Source: Muricoccus roseus
Lineage (GTDB): Bacteria > Pseudomonadota > Alphaproteobacteria > Acetobacterales > Acetobacteraceae
Direction: 5' to 3'
Length of the DNA: 64,000 nucleotides
Assembly (NCBI RefSeq): GCF_900141905.1
Contig: NZ_FQZF01000004.1
Span: forward strand, 186,001 to 250,000
Part shown: piece by piece, positions 43,799-52,766 of the stretch
Layout of the letters: every line of letters begins with the position of its first letter
Numbering within the stretch: position 1 is the first letter of the stretch
The notes under the pieces: generated by a model
What the model was told of the DNA's origin: nothing
Database searches by the model: none
What the model saw: only the letters and a program-made list of their open reading frames with translations
Made by a program: the position numbers and the translations under genes

Positions 43799-43830
43799 CA
43801 TCACGGCCCCGCGGGGCCGGCCGAGGCTGG

Positions 43831-44055
43831 TCAGGAGTGCTGGCCGCCATTGCCGGTCGCGCCCGTCCGTTCCAGGAAGCTCTGCAGCGCGGACTTGCGG
43901 GTGAAGGCGGTCTGGGTCCCGGCAGGCAGGCCCTCGGTGTAGGCGGCCTGGCCGTCATAGGGATTGGCCTCCCGCGCGAAGGCGCCCTGGCCGGCGGCGA
44001 CGCCCATCAGCGCCGTGGCGAGGCCGAGCACGCGGAGAAAGGGAAAAGCGGACAT
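43831..44055 (-). CDS. Small secreted protein, function unknown
   Basis: 74 residues. Residues 1-27 are a signal peptide (FLRVLGLATALMGVAAGQGA, cleavage near AFA). The mature ~47 residues are polar and Gly/Thr-rich (NPYDGQAAYTEGLPAGTQTA) with one short helix SALQSFLERTG. No family recognised. Upstream TCAGG is a modest ribosome-binding site. Divergent from the LysR gene at 44238. Confidence 0.6.
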   Translation of the reverse strand: MSAFPFLRVLGLATALMGVAAGQGAFAREANPYDGQAAYTEGLPAGTQTAFTRKSALQSFLERTGATGNGGQHS

Positions 44056-44237
44056 CCTGAATTATGCCTCTTGTGGATGGTGGCGGCACCATGCCGTCGT
44101 CTCGGCACGGGGCATATGCCCCGGATCGGCGCCGTTCCACTTGACCTTGTCGATGACTTCCATCTGTCTGGTGAATGGAACCGGCGCGGCTCCCCTTCCA
44201 TCCCTGCCGCTGGTTCCCGCCGATGGAGAGGGGCTGA

Positions 44238-45161
44238 ATGGTACAACGATCGCACGACGGGGGCCTGCGCCGGCTCGACATGAACCTGCTGCCGGTCTTC
44301 GCGGCGCTGATGCGGGAGCGCAGCGTGACCCGGGCCGGGGAGGTGCTGTTCCTTTCCCAGCCTGCCACCTCCTCCGCCCTCGCGCGGCTGCGGGCCTTCT
44401 TCGGGGACGAGCTGTTCATCCGGAACGGGCGGACGCTGGAACCGACGCCCAAGGCCGAGGCGCTGATGGAGCAGCTCGCGCCCGCCATGCAGGCCGTGGC
44501 GGGCGCCATCGCCAGTTCCATCCCCTTCGACCCCGCCACCGATACCCGCACCTTCCGTATCGGCATGAGCGAGGACGTGCAGATGGCTATGATCCCGGTG
44601 CTGCCGCTGCTGCGGAAGGCGGCGCCCCATTGCCGGATCATCATCCGCTCCGGCACCTACCGCACCATCCCGCGCATGCTGGAATCGCGCGAGATCAACA
44701 CCGCGATCGGCCATACCGAGGACCTGCCGGCCGCGACGAAGCAGCGGGTGATCCGCCGCGGCGGCTGGCGCGTGCTGCGCGATTCCGCATCCCCGGGGCC
44801 GGTCGACCTCAATGCCTATTGCGAGCGCCCGCACATGCTCGTCACCCCCCGGGGCGATCTTTCGGGCTTTGCGGATGAGGAGCTGGCGCGGCTCGGGCGC
44901 AAGCGGCAGGTGGTGCTCGGCGTGCCCGATTTCGGCCTGATGCCGCGCACGCTCATCGGCACCGACATGCTCTGCCTGGTGACCGAGGCCGTGGTGGATG
45001 CGGTGGCCGCCCTGGGCGGGCTGGAGCGGCTGGCCGCCGACCCCCCGCCCATTCCCTGCCCGGAGGCGGTGACGACCATGGCCTGGCGCACCGCCGTGGA
45101 CCAGGATGCCGGCGAGGTCTGGTTGCGGGCGCAGCTCGTGCAGCATCTGGCCCGGCGGTAG
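44238..45161 (+). CDS. LysR-family transcriptional regulator
   Basis: 307 residues. Helix-turn-helix at ~14-73: LDMNLLPVFAALMRERSVTR, then AGEVLFLSQPATSSALARLR and FFGDELFIRNGRTLEPTPKA, the NodD/PcpR-like subgroup. The effector domain begins at ~100 (TFRIGMSEDVQMAMIPVLPL). It is divergent from the small secreted protein and 45 bases upstream of the aldehyde dehydrogenase gene, which it may control. Confidence 0.9.
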   Translation: MVQRSHDGGLRRLDMNLLPVFAALMRERSVTRAGEVLFLSQPATSSALARLRAFFGDELFIRNGRTLEPTPKAEALMEQLAPAMQAVAGAIASSIPFDPATDTRTFRIGMSEDVQMAMIPVLPLLRKAAPHCRIIIRSGTYRTIPRMLESREINTAIGHTEDLPAATKQRVIRRGGWRVLRDSASPGPVDLNAYCERPHMLVTPRGDLSGFADEELARLGRKRQVVLGVPDFGLMPRTLIGTDMLCLVTEAVVDAVAALGGLERLAADPPPIPCPEAVTTMAWRTAVDQDAGEVWLRAQLVQHLARR

Positions 45162-45206
45162 AGGACACTGCATCGCCTTTGCCGGAAAACGGGGCTAGAG
45201 CGAGGC

Positions 45207-46562
45207 ATGGCCGAAGCCCTTGCCCTGCTGGACGCCGCCCGCGCCTGTTTCGCCACGGGCCGCACCCTCCCGCTGGAGGACCGGCGCGCGGCCCTGATCA
45301 CCCTGCGCGACGGGCTGGAGGCGATGGAGCCCGAGCTGCTCGCGGCTCTGCACGCCGATCTCGGCAAGCAGGAGTTCGAGGCCTGGACCTCCGAGATCCT
45401 GCTCGTCCGCCAGGAGATCGCGCTCACCCTCAAGCGCCTGCCCCGCTGGGCGAAGGAGCGGCGGGTGAGGGGGCGCTGGTTCCACTTTCCCGGCCGGGCG
45501 GCGCTGCGGGTGGAGCCGCGCGGGGCGGTGCTGATCCTCGGGCCCTGGAACTACCCCGTGCAGCTCTGCCTCGTGCCCCTGGTCAGCGCCATCGCGGCGG
45601 GGAATGCGGTGGTGCTGAAGCCCTCGGAGGTCGCGCCGGCCACGGCGGCCGCGCTGGCGCGGCTTGCGGCACTCTGCTTCGCGCCGGGCCATGTGCAGGT
45701 GGCCCAGGGCGGGCCAGAGCTGGCGGCGGCGCTGACGGCCCAGCCCTTCGACCACATCTTCTTCACGGGCAGCACGGAAACGGGCCGCAAGGTGGCCGAA
45801 GCCGCCGCGCGCAACCTGGCCACCACCACGCTGGAACTGGGCGGGGCCAATCCCTGCATCGTGGATGAGGGCGCGGACCCCGTGCTCACCGCCCGGCGCA
45901 TCGCCTGGGCGAAGTTCCTGAACGCGGGCCAGACCTGCCTCGCCCCGAACCACCTGCTCGTGCATGAGAGCCGCGCCGAGCCGCTCATCGCCGCCCTGCG
46001 CGAGACCATCACCCGCTTCTACGGCGCCGACGGGCGCGGGATGCAGCGGGTGGTGGATGCGCGGCATCTCGGGCGGCTGAAGGCGGTGCTGGCGCGCGGC
46101 CGCGTGCTGCATGGCGGCGCGGTGGACGAGAACGCGCTGCATCTCCAGCCGACGCTCCTGGCCGACCCCGACTCCGCCCTTCTGCGGGAGGAGATCTTCG
46201 GCCCCATCCTGCCCATCGTGACGTGGCGCGACCGGGCGGAGCTGCTGGCGGGACTCTCCGGCCTGCCCGAGCCACTCGCGCTCTATGTCCATACGCGCGA
46301 CCAGGGCTTCGCCGATGCGGTGGCCCGGGCCCTTCCCTCGGGCGGGTTCTGCGTGAACGAGCATCTCGTCCACTGCACCGTGCCGGACCTGCCCTTCGGT
46401 GGCGTGGGGCCGAGCGGACAAGGGCGCTATCACGGACAGGCGGGGTTCGAGGCCTTCTCCAACGCACGTGCGATCTTCCGGCAGCCCGCGGGCATCGATC
46501 CGCCCATGCGCTATCCGCCCTACAAGACGCCGCTCTCGATCATCAAGCGACTGATGGGATGA
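45207..46562 (+). CDS. Aldehyde dehydrogenase, class 3 type
   Basis: 451 residues, shorter than the ~480-500 of most ALDHs and right for class 3. VEPRGAVLILGPWNYPVQLC, NAVVLKPSEVAPATAAALAR, FFTGSTETGRKVAEAAARN, the catalytic Glu in TTLELGGANPCIVDEGAD and the catalytic Cys in LNAGQTCLAPNHLLV are all intact. It oxidises an aldehyde to the acid with NAD(P)+. Its stop overlaps the ATG of the next flavoprotein gene (ATGA). Confidence 0.93.
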   Translation: MAEALALLDAARACFATGRTLPLEDRRAALITLRDGLEAMEPELLAALHADLGKQEFEAWTSEILLVRQEIALTLKRLPRWAKERRVRGRWFHFPGRAALRVEPRGAVLILGPWNYPVQLCLVPLVSAIAAGNAVVLKPSEVAPATAAALARLAALCFAPGHVQVAQGGPELAAALTAQPFDHIFFTGSTETGRKVAEAAARNLATTTLELGGANPCIVDEGADPVLTARRIAWAKFLNAGQTCLAPNHLLVHESRAEPLIAALRETITRFYGADGRGMQRVVDARHLGRLKAVLARGRVLHGGAVDENALHLQPTLLADPDSALLREEIFGPILPIVTWRDRAELLAGLSGLPEPLALYVHTRDQGFADAVARALPSGGFCVNEHLVHCTVPDLPFGGVGPSGQGRYHGQAGFEAFSNARAIFRQPAGIDPPMRYPPYKTPLSIIKRLMG

Positions 46563-47743
46563 ACAACAGCTTCGACGTGATCATCCTCGGCGCAGGGGCG
46601 GCGGGGATGATGTGCGCCTTCACCGCCGGCCGGCGCGGCAAGCGCGTGCTGCTGCTGGACCATGCCGACGCCCCGGGGGCGAAGATCCTCATCTCCGGCG
46701 GTGGGCGCTGCAACTTCACCAATACGGGGACGGAGCCCTCGCGCTTCTTCTCGGCCAATCCGCATTTCGCGCGCTCGGCCCTCTCCCGCTACACGCAGCA
46801 CGACTTCATCGCGCTGGTCCAGCGCCACCGCATTCCCTATCATGAGAAGACGCTGGGCCAGCTGTTCTGCGACGGCTCCGCCCGCGCCATGGTGCAGCTG
46901 CTGCTGGACGAGTGTGAGGCAGCGGGCGTCGATCTCCGCCTGCGGCACCGCATCCTGGATGTCAGCCGCGCCGAGGGCTTCCGGGTGGAGACGGACCGGG
47001 GCATCTTCAGCGCTCCGGCGCTGGTCCTGGCCACAGGAGGGCTCTCGATCCCGAAGATGGGGGCGACCGGGCTCTCGCTGGACCTCGCCCGCCGCTTCGG
47101 CCTGCCCCTGGTGGAGCCGCGCCCCGGGCTGGTGCCGCTGACCTTCGGGGAGGCCGACCTCGCGCTGATGCGCCCGATCTCCGGCGTCTCCCTGCCTGTC
47201 GAGGCCCGCGCGGGCAAGGCGCGCTTCCGGGAGGCGATGCTCTTCACCCATCGCGGCCTGTCCGGGCCCGCCATCCTGCAAATCTCCACGCCCTGGCGGG
47301 CGGGGGAGGCGGTGACGCTCGACCTGCTGCCGGATGTCGATGCCACGGCCTGGCTGCTGGCCCGCAAGGAGGAGCGGCCGCGCGCGGCGCTGCATACGGT
47401 GCTGGCGGAGCGGCTGCCCCAGCGCCTGGCCACGGCACTGGGCCAGACCCGGCTGGCCCAGCACACCCGCCCCGTCGGCGAGCTGGGCAACAAGGCGCTG
47501 AAGGAGGTCTCCGCCCTGCTAAAGGGCATGGCGCTGACACCAGTGGGAACGGAGGGCTACGCCAAAGCCGAGGTAATGGCTGGCGGCGTGGACACCGCCG
47601 CCCTGTCCTCCCAGACCATGGCCGCGAAGGACGTGCCCGGCCTGCATGTGATCGGCGAGGCGGTGGACGTCACGGGCTGGCTGGGCGGGTACAACTTTCA
47701 ATGGGCGTGGTCGTCCGGCTGGTGCGCGGGGATGTCGGTCTAG
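46559..47743 (+). CDS. BaiN/HI0933-family NAD(P)/FAD-dependent oxidoreductase
   Basis: 394 residues from ATG 46559 in an ATGA overlap with the aldehyde dehydrogenase. FDVIILGAGAAGMMCAFTAG is the FAD-binding motif; AKILISGGGRCNFTNTG, LVLATGGLSIPKMGATG and the ending VIGEAVDVTGWLGGYNFQWA are diagnostic of the HI0933/YhiN group. A flavoprotein of uncertain substrate; BaiN in gut bacteria acts on bile-acid intermediates, which need not apply here. Copy 3 of the repeat follows after about 37 bases. Confidence 0.92.
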   Translation: MNNSFDVIILGAGAAGMMCAFTAGRRGKRVLLLDHADAPGAKILISGGGRCNFTNTGTEPSRFFSANPHFARSALSRYTQHDFIALVQRHRIPYHEKTLGQLFCDGSARAMVQLLLDECEAAGVDLRLRHRILDVSRAEGFRVETDRGIFSAPALVLATGGLSIPKMGATGLSLDLARRFGLPLVEPRPGLVPLTFGEADLALMRPISGVSLPVEARAGKARFREAMLFTHRGLSGPAILQISTPWRAGEAVTLDLLPDVDATAWLLARKEERPRAALHTVLAERLPQRLATALGQTRLAQHTRPVGELGNKALKEVSALLKGMALTPVGTEGYAKAEVMAGGVDTAALSSQTMAAKDVPGLHVIGEAVDVTGWLGGYNFQWAWSSGWCAGMSV

Positions 47744-47779
47744 GCTGCTCCGTTTGCGCTAAGGCTTGCGTCGGATCTC

Positions 47780-48018
47780 CGGCGGAGGGCTCTGCCCTCC
47801 ACCCCCCAAGGGCCTGAGGCCCTTGGAACCCCGTCTGACTGCCGTGGATGCCCAGGATCGAAGGGGTCTCTGGTTGAGGGCGCTTTTTCTGCCTTTGCAG
47901 TCGCCTCGGGTCCACGACCCGAGGCGCACCGTCAGCCCGGTGATTCCAAACTTCTAAAAGGAGATGATGCTGAGGGGGCCGGGGAGAGGAAGAATTCCTT
48001 CTTCCTCTCCCCGGGACA
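47780..48018 (-). repeat. Structured dispersed repeat, copy 3
   Basis: Inverted relative to copies 1 and 2: the GGAA-loop hairpin is at 47979-48014 when read on the minus strand. The second hairpin (47902-47926) is CGCCTCGGGT-N5-ACCCGAGGCG on the plus strand, fully paired, with three positions changed in both arms relative to copies 1 and 4. Third hairpin at 47806-47826 and last hairpin GGAGGGC-TCT-GCCCTCC at 47784-47800. Unlike the others it opposes both neighbouring genes, lying between the 3' end of one and the 5' region of the next. Fills the 344-base gap almost entirely. Confidence 0.9.
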
Positions 48019-48087
48019 GACCAGCAGTCCAGAACAGATACGCAGCGGTATGATTTCACCCCTGGAGATCCTATATCCCGCCCCGCC

Positions 48088-49719
48088 ATGCTGCGCCTGA
48101 CCGAGATCAAGCTTCCCCTGGACCATCCCGACGACGCGCTGCGCGATGCCGTGCTGACCCGGCTGCGCTTGCCGCCCGAGGACCTGCTGGACATCACCGT
48201 GTTCCGCCGCGGCCATGACGCGCGGCGGCGCGGCGCGATCGCGCTGATCTACACTTTGGACGTGGCGGTGCGGGACGAGCCTGCGGTGCTGGCGCGCATG
48301 GCGGGCGAGAAGCATGTCGCCCCGACGCCGGAGACGGCCTATCGCCTGCCGCAGGCCCCGGCCGTGCCGCCGCGGCTTCGCCCGGTGGTGGTGGGGGCGG
48401 GGCCCTGCGGGCTTTTCGCCATGCTGATCCTGGCGCAGATGGGCCTGCGACCCATCCTGCTGGAGCGCGGCAAGGTGGTGCGCCAGCGCACGCAGGACAC
48501 ATGGGGCCTGTGGCGCCGCTCGGTGCTGACGCCGGAGTCGAACGTGCAGTTCGGCGAGGGCGGGGCGGGCACCTTCTCGGATGGCAAGCTCTACAGCGGC
48601 ATCGGCGACAACGCGAACCGCATCCGCAAGGTGCTGGAGGAGTTCGTAAAGGCCGGGGCGCCGGAGGAGATCCTCTACGTCTCCAAGCCGCATATCGGCA
48701 CCTTCCGCTTGGTCTCCATGGTTGAGCACATGCGGGCGCATATCGAATCCCTGGGCGGCGAGTACCGCTTCGGCACGCGGGTGGAGCAGCTGGAGCTGGG
48801 GCCGGACCGGCGGCTGCGCGGCCTGCATCTCTCGGATGGCAGCTTCCTCGAGGCCGACCATGCCGTGCTCGCGGTGGGCCACTCCGCGCGCGACACCTTC
48901 GCTATGCTGCATGAGCGCGGCGTCTTCATGGAGGCCAAGCCCTTCTCCATCGGCGTGCGGATCGAACATCCCCAGGGCCTCATCGACCGCTGCCGCTTCG
49001 GCCCCCAGGCGGGGCACCCGGTGCTCGGCGCGGCCGACTACAAGCTGGTGCACCACTGCAAGACGCCCGAGGCGGAGGGACGCGCCGTCTATTCCTTCTG
49101 CATGTGCCCCGGCGGCACGGTCGTCGCGGCGGCATCGGAGCCCGGGCGGCTGGTGACGAACGGGATGAGCCAGTATTCGCGCAACGAGCGCAACGCGAAC
49201 GCCGCCATCGTCGTGAGCATCACGCCGGAGCGCGACTATCCCGGCTCGCCGCTCGCGGGCATCGCCCTGCAACGTTACTGGGAAGAGCGTGCCTTCCAGG
49301 TCGGCGGCGGCGACTACAGGGCGCCGGCGCAGCGGGTGGAGGATTTCCTCGCCGGGCGGCCCTCCACGAAGCTCGGGGAGGTCGTTCCCTCCTACCGGCC
49401 AGGCGTGACGCCGACCGACCTTTCGCTCTGCCTGCCAGATTTCGCCACGGCCGCCATCCGGGAGGCGCTGCCGGCCTTCGACCGCCAGATCAAGGGCTTC
49501 GCCATGGGGGACGCGGTGATGACGGCGGTGGAGACGCGCACCTCCTCACCCCTGCGCATCCGGCGCGACGAGACGGGCCAGAGCCTGAACACCCCAGGCC
49601 TGTTCCCGGCGGGGGAGGGGGCGGGCTATGCCGGCGGCATCCTCTCGGCCGGGGTGGACGGCATCCGTGCCGCCGAGGCCGTGGCGGCGAGCCTTTCGGC
49701 GGTCGCCCTGGCCGGGTGA
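48088..49719 (+). CDS. Uncharacterised FAD-dependent dehydrogenase (COG2509 type)
   Basis: 543 residues. An N-terminal ~85-residue domain (LRLTEIKLPLDHPDDALRDA) precedes the flavin-binding RPVVVGAGPCGLFAMLILAQ; then LTPESNVQFGEGGAGTFSDG, KLYSGIGD, AVLAVGHSARDTFAMLHERG, KPFSIGVRIEHPQGLID and YSFCMCPGGTVVAAASEPG are typical of this conserved but functionally undefined family. The last segment, LFPAGEGAGYAGGILSAGVD, closes the FAD site. Not related in sequence to the BaiN-like flavoprotein before it. Confidence 0.9.
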   Translation: MLRLTEIKLPLDHPDDALRDAVLTRLRLPPEDLLDITVFRRGHDARRRGAIALIYTLDVAVRDEPAVLARMAGEKHVAPTPETAYRLPQAPAVPPRLRPVVVGAGPCGLFAMLILAQMGLRPILLERGKVVRQRTQDTWGLWRRSVLTPESNVQFGEGGAGTFSDGKLYSGIGDNANRIRKVLEEFVKAGAPEEILYVSKPHIGTFRLVSMVEHMRAHIESLGGEYRFGTRVEQLELGPDRRLRGLHLSDGSFLEADHAVLAVGHSARDTFAMLHERGVFMEAKPFSIGVRIEHPQGLIDRCRFGPQAGHPVLGAADYKLVHHCKTPEAEGRAVYSFCMCPGGTVVAAASEPGRLVTNGMSQYSRNERNANAAIVVSITPERDYPGSPLAGIALQRYWEERAFQVGGGDYRAPAQRVEDFLAGRPSTKLGEVVPSYRPGVTPTDLSLCLPDFATAAIREALPAFDRQIKGFAMGDAVMTAVETRTSSPLRIRRDETGQSLNTPGLFPAGEGAGYAGGILSAGVDGIRAAEAVAASLSAVALAG

Positions 49720-49844
49720 GGGCCGCGTGCATCACCGGGGTCAATGAGGGTGATTGACGCCGCGCGGGGCGCCAAGCCTCGCGGCGCGGCGCCGCGATGA
49801 ATAGGTAGCCGTCGCTGAACGACGACTGCTGACGAGGAACCGAC

Positions 49845-50876
49845 GTGGCCCTTCCCCTTGAATTCGCCCTGGACACCTTCGGGGATGTCACCTCCGGCCC
49901 GGACGGCGCGCTGCTGCCCCATGCCCAGGTCCTGCGGAACCTGATCGACGAAGCCGTGCTGGCGGATGGGCTGGGCATCGACTTCTTCGGCGTGGGCGAG
50001 CACCACCGGGAGGACTTCGCGGTCTCCTCGCCCGAGGTGCTGCTGGGTGCCATCGCCGCCCGCACAAGCCGCATCCGCCTGGGCACGGCGGTCACGGTGC
50101 TCAGCTCCGATGACCCGATCCGCGTGTTCCAGCGCTTCTCCACCCTCGATGCCGTCTCTAACGGAAGGGCGGAGGTGATCCTGGGGCGCGGCTCCTTCAC
50201 GGAATCCTTCCCGCTCTTCGGCTTCGACCTGCAGGATTACGAGACCCTGTTCGAGGAGAAGCTGGACCTCTTCGCCGCCGTGCGCAGCGGGCGGCCCGTG
50301 ACCTGGAAGGGCACCACCCGCGCGCCGCTGCAGGACCAGCGCGTCTTCCCGCCGATCGAGAACGGGACGCTCAAGGCCTGGATCGGCGTGGGCGGCAGCC
50401 CGCAATCCGTGATCCGCGCCGCCCGCTACGGCATGCCGCTGATGCTGGCCATCATCGGCGGGGACCCCGTGCGCTTCCGCCCCTATGTGGACCTGTTCCA
50501 CCAGGCGCTGGAGAAGCTGGGCCAGCCCGTGCAGCCCATCGGCGTGCATTCCCACGGCTATGTCGCCGAGACGGACGAGCAGGCGAAGGAGGAGCTCTGG
50601 CCGCACTGGAAGCGCTCCCGCGACCAGATCGGCGGCGAGCGCGGCTGGCCCCCGGCGCAGCGGGCCGATTTCGAGCGCGAGATCAGCAGCGGCTCCCTCT
50701 ATCTCGGCGCGCCGGAAACCGTGGCCCGGAAGATCGCGGGCACGGTGAAGGCGCTCGGCCTCTCGCGCTTCGAGATGAAGTACAGCGCGGGTTCCCTGCC
50801 GCATGAGAAGATGATGCGCAGCATCGAGCTCTATGGGAGCAAGGTGATGCCGCTAGTCCGCGACCTGCTGGGCTGA
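49845..50876 (+). CDS. LLM-class flavin-dependent oxidoreductase
   Basis: 343 residues from GTG 49845, preceded by GACGAGGAACC. Luciferase-like fold: EFALDTFGDVTSGPDGALLP, LGIDFFGVGEHHREDFAVSS, RIRLGTAVTVLSSDDPIRVF and AEVILGRGSFTESFPLFGFD. It probably uses FMN or F420-like cofactor chemistry; substrate unknown. It belongs to a different branch from the NtaA-like enzyme at 32221. The ligD-like gene starts 62 bases later. Confidence 0.9.
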   Translation: MALPLEFALDTFGDVTSGPDGALLPHAQVLRNLIDEAVLADGLGIDFFGVGEHHREDFAVSSPEVLLGAIAARTSRIRLGTAVTVLSSDDPIRVFQRFSTLDAVSNGRAEVILGRGSFTESFPLFGFDLQDYETLFEEKLDLFAAVRSGRPVTWKGTTRAPLQDQRVFPPIENGTLKAWIGVGGSPQSVIRAARYGMPLMLAIIGGDPVRFRPYVDLFHQALEKLGQPVQPIGVHSHGYVAETDEQAKEELWPHWKRSRDQIGGERGWPPAQRADFEREISSGSLYLGAPETVARKIAGTVKALGLSRFEMKYSAGSLPHEKMMRSIELYGSKVMPLVRDLLG

Positions 50877-50938
50877 GGCCGCGCCCGGAATCGGCCGGGC
50901 CGGAACCGGGATGGCGGGATCCGCGTTGCGAGACCGCC

Positions 50939-52471
50939 ATGGCCGAAGATCCCCTCGCCCCCTATCGCGCCAAACGCGATTTCCGCCGCACCGCCGAACC
51001 GGAAGGGGCCGCCCCGAAGCGCCGCAAGGCGAAGGCGCTCTCCTTCGTGGTGCAGAAGCACGACGCCACGCGCCTGCACTATGATTTCCGGCTGGAGCTG
51101 GGCGGGGTCCTGAAGTCCTGGGCCGTCACACGCGGCCCGAGCCTGGACCCGGCGGAGAAGCGCCTGGCGGTGGAGGTGGAGGACCACCCCCTCGAATATG
51201 GCGGCTTCGAGGGCACCATCGCCGAGGGGTATGGCGCCGGCACCGTCATGCTCTGGGACCGCGGCAGCTGGGAGCCGGAATCCGATGACCCCGCCGCGGA
51301 TCTGGAGAAGGGCCGCCTGCGCTTCACCCTGCATGGGGAGCGCCTGAAGGGCGGCTGGCACCTCGTGCGGATGCGCCCGCGCGGGCGGGAGAGCCGGACC
51401 AACTGGCTGCTCATCAAGGATGAGGACGAGGCGGCGCATCCGGGCGACAAGGACGCGCTGCTGGCCGGCTTCACCACCTCCGTCGCCACGGGCCGGGACC
51501 TGAACGCGATCGCCGGGAAGCAGGACGGCCCGGCGAAGCCGCCCCGGAAGCGCGCGGCGCCGAAGAAGGATCCCGAGTCCCCTCCCGCGAAGAAGCGCGC
51601 CTCCTCCTCCGCCCGCGTGACGGTGGCCGGCGTCGCGCTCACCCATCCGGACAAGCCTCTCTGGCCCGAGGATGGCATCACCAAGCGTGACCTGGCCGAA
51701 TACATGGAGGCGGTGGCCCCCCGGCTCTTCCCCTGGGTCGAGGGCCGGCCGCTCTCCCTGCTGCGCGCGCCGGACGGGATCAACGGGGAGCGGTTCTTCC
51801 AGCGCCATGGCGGTCGTGGCGTCTCGCCGCTGCTGACGCAGGTGAAGCCGAGGGGGGAGGAGTCCTCCCTGCTGCAGGTGGACAAGCCCGAGGCCCTGGT
51901 GGGGCTGGCGCAATGGGGGGCGCTGGAAATCCACCCCTGGCCCGCGCGCAGCACCGCCATCACCCGTCCCGACCGCCTGATCCTGGACCTGGACCCGGCC
52001 GAGGACCTGCCCTTCACCGCCGTGGTGGAGGCCGCGCTGGTCCTGCGGGAAGGCGTCTCGGCCATGGGCCTCATTCCCTTCTGCAAGACCACGGGCGGCA
52101 AGGGGCTGCACATCGTCGTGCCGGTCTCGGGCGCGAGCTGGAAAACCCTGCACGACACGGCAGCCCGGATCTGCGAGGCGCTGGAGGCGGAGGCGCCGGA
52201 CCGCTTCACGACCAGCAGTTCAAAGGCCGTGCGCGGCGGACGGATCTTCCTGGATTTCCAGCGCAATGCCCGCGGCGCGTCAGCGGTGGCCGCCTGGTCG
52301 CCGCGCGCACGCCCCGGCGCCACCGTCTCGATGCCGCTGGACTGGGCCGAGGTGAGGGAAGGGCTGGACCCCAAGGCCTTCACCCTACGCACGGCCCCCG
52401 CACGGCTGAAGACCGCCGATCCCTGGCAGGATTTCGAGGCCTCCGCGCGGCCGCTTCCGAAGAAGGGGTGA
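50939..52471 (+). CDS. ligD: LigD-like end-joining protein with phosphoesterase and polymerase domains but no ligase
   Basis: 510 residues. Residues ~10-175 are the LigD 3'-phosphoesterase domain: FVVQKHDATRLHYDFRLELG with His41, His47 and Asp49, and VEVEDHPLEYGGFEG with Glu81 and His83. A Lys/Pro/Ala linker (~195-225) follows. Residues ~228-505 are the primase-polymerase domain: LTHPDKPLWPEDGITKRDLA, RLILDLDPAEDLPFTAVVEA (Asp350, Asp352), CKTTGGKGLHIVVPV and IFLDFQRNARGASAVAAW. The ATP-dependent ligase domain normally present in LigD (~850 residues) is absent, with no frameshift visible. No Ku gene is in the window. Likely processes and extends DNA ends for repair. Confidence 0.9.
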   Translation: MAEDPLAPYRAKRDFRRTAEPEGAAPKRRKAKALSFVVQKHDATRLHYDFRLELGGVLKSWAVTRGPSLDPAEKRLAVEVEDHPLEYGGFEGTIAEGYGAGTVMLWDRGSWEPESDDPAADLEKGRLRFTLHGERLKGGWHLVRMRPRGRESRTNWLLIKDEDEAAHPGDKDALLAGFTTSVATGRDLNAIAGKQDGPAKPPRKRAAPKKDPESPPAKKRASSSARVTVAGVALTHPDKPLWPEDGITKRDLAEYMEAVAPRLFPWVEGRPLSLLRAPDGINGERFFQRHGGRGVSPLLTQVKPRGEESSLLQVDKPEALVGLAQWGALEIHPWPARSTAITRPDRLILDLDPAEDLPFTAVVEAALVLREGVSAMGLIPFCKTTGGKGLHIVVPVSGASWKTLHDTAARICEALEAEAPDRFTTSSSKAVRGGRIFLDFQRNARGASAVAAWSPRARPGATVSMPLDWAEVREGLDPKAFTLRTAPARLKTADPWQDFEASARPLPKKG

Positions 52472-52489
52472 TGGGATTGTGGGCTTCCC

Positions 52490-52726
52490 GTTGAGGGCTC
52501 CGCCCTCAACCCGCCAAGGGCCTGAGACCCTTGGAACCCCGTTTGACTGCCGTGGATACCCCGGATCAAAGGGGTCTCTGGTTGAAGGGGGCCTTTCCTG
52601 CCTTCGCAGTCGCCTGAGGTCATCGACCTCAGGCGCACCGTCAGCCGGATGATTCCAACTCGAAGAAAAAGATGATGGTGAGGGGACCGGGGAGAGGAAG
52701 AATTCCTTCTTCCTCTCCCCGGGACA
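52490..52726 (-). repeat. Structured dispersed repeat, copy 4
   Basis: Minus-strand orientation. GGAA-loop hairpin at 52687-52722 with the same 16-bp stem; second hairpin CGCCTGAGGT-N5-ACCTCAGGCG at 52611-52635, fully paired; third hairpin at 52514-52534, where one pair is C-A on the plus strand but U-G on the minus strand; last hairpin at 52492-52508. Begins 40 bases after the stop of the downstream-facing SDR gene (read on the minus strand) and ends 18 bases from the ligD-like stop. Occupies most of the 295-base convergent gap. Confidence 0.9.
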
Positions 52727-52766
52727 GACAGTCACCCGGGAAAGCCGGAGCCTACCGTGCGGACGC

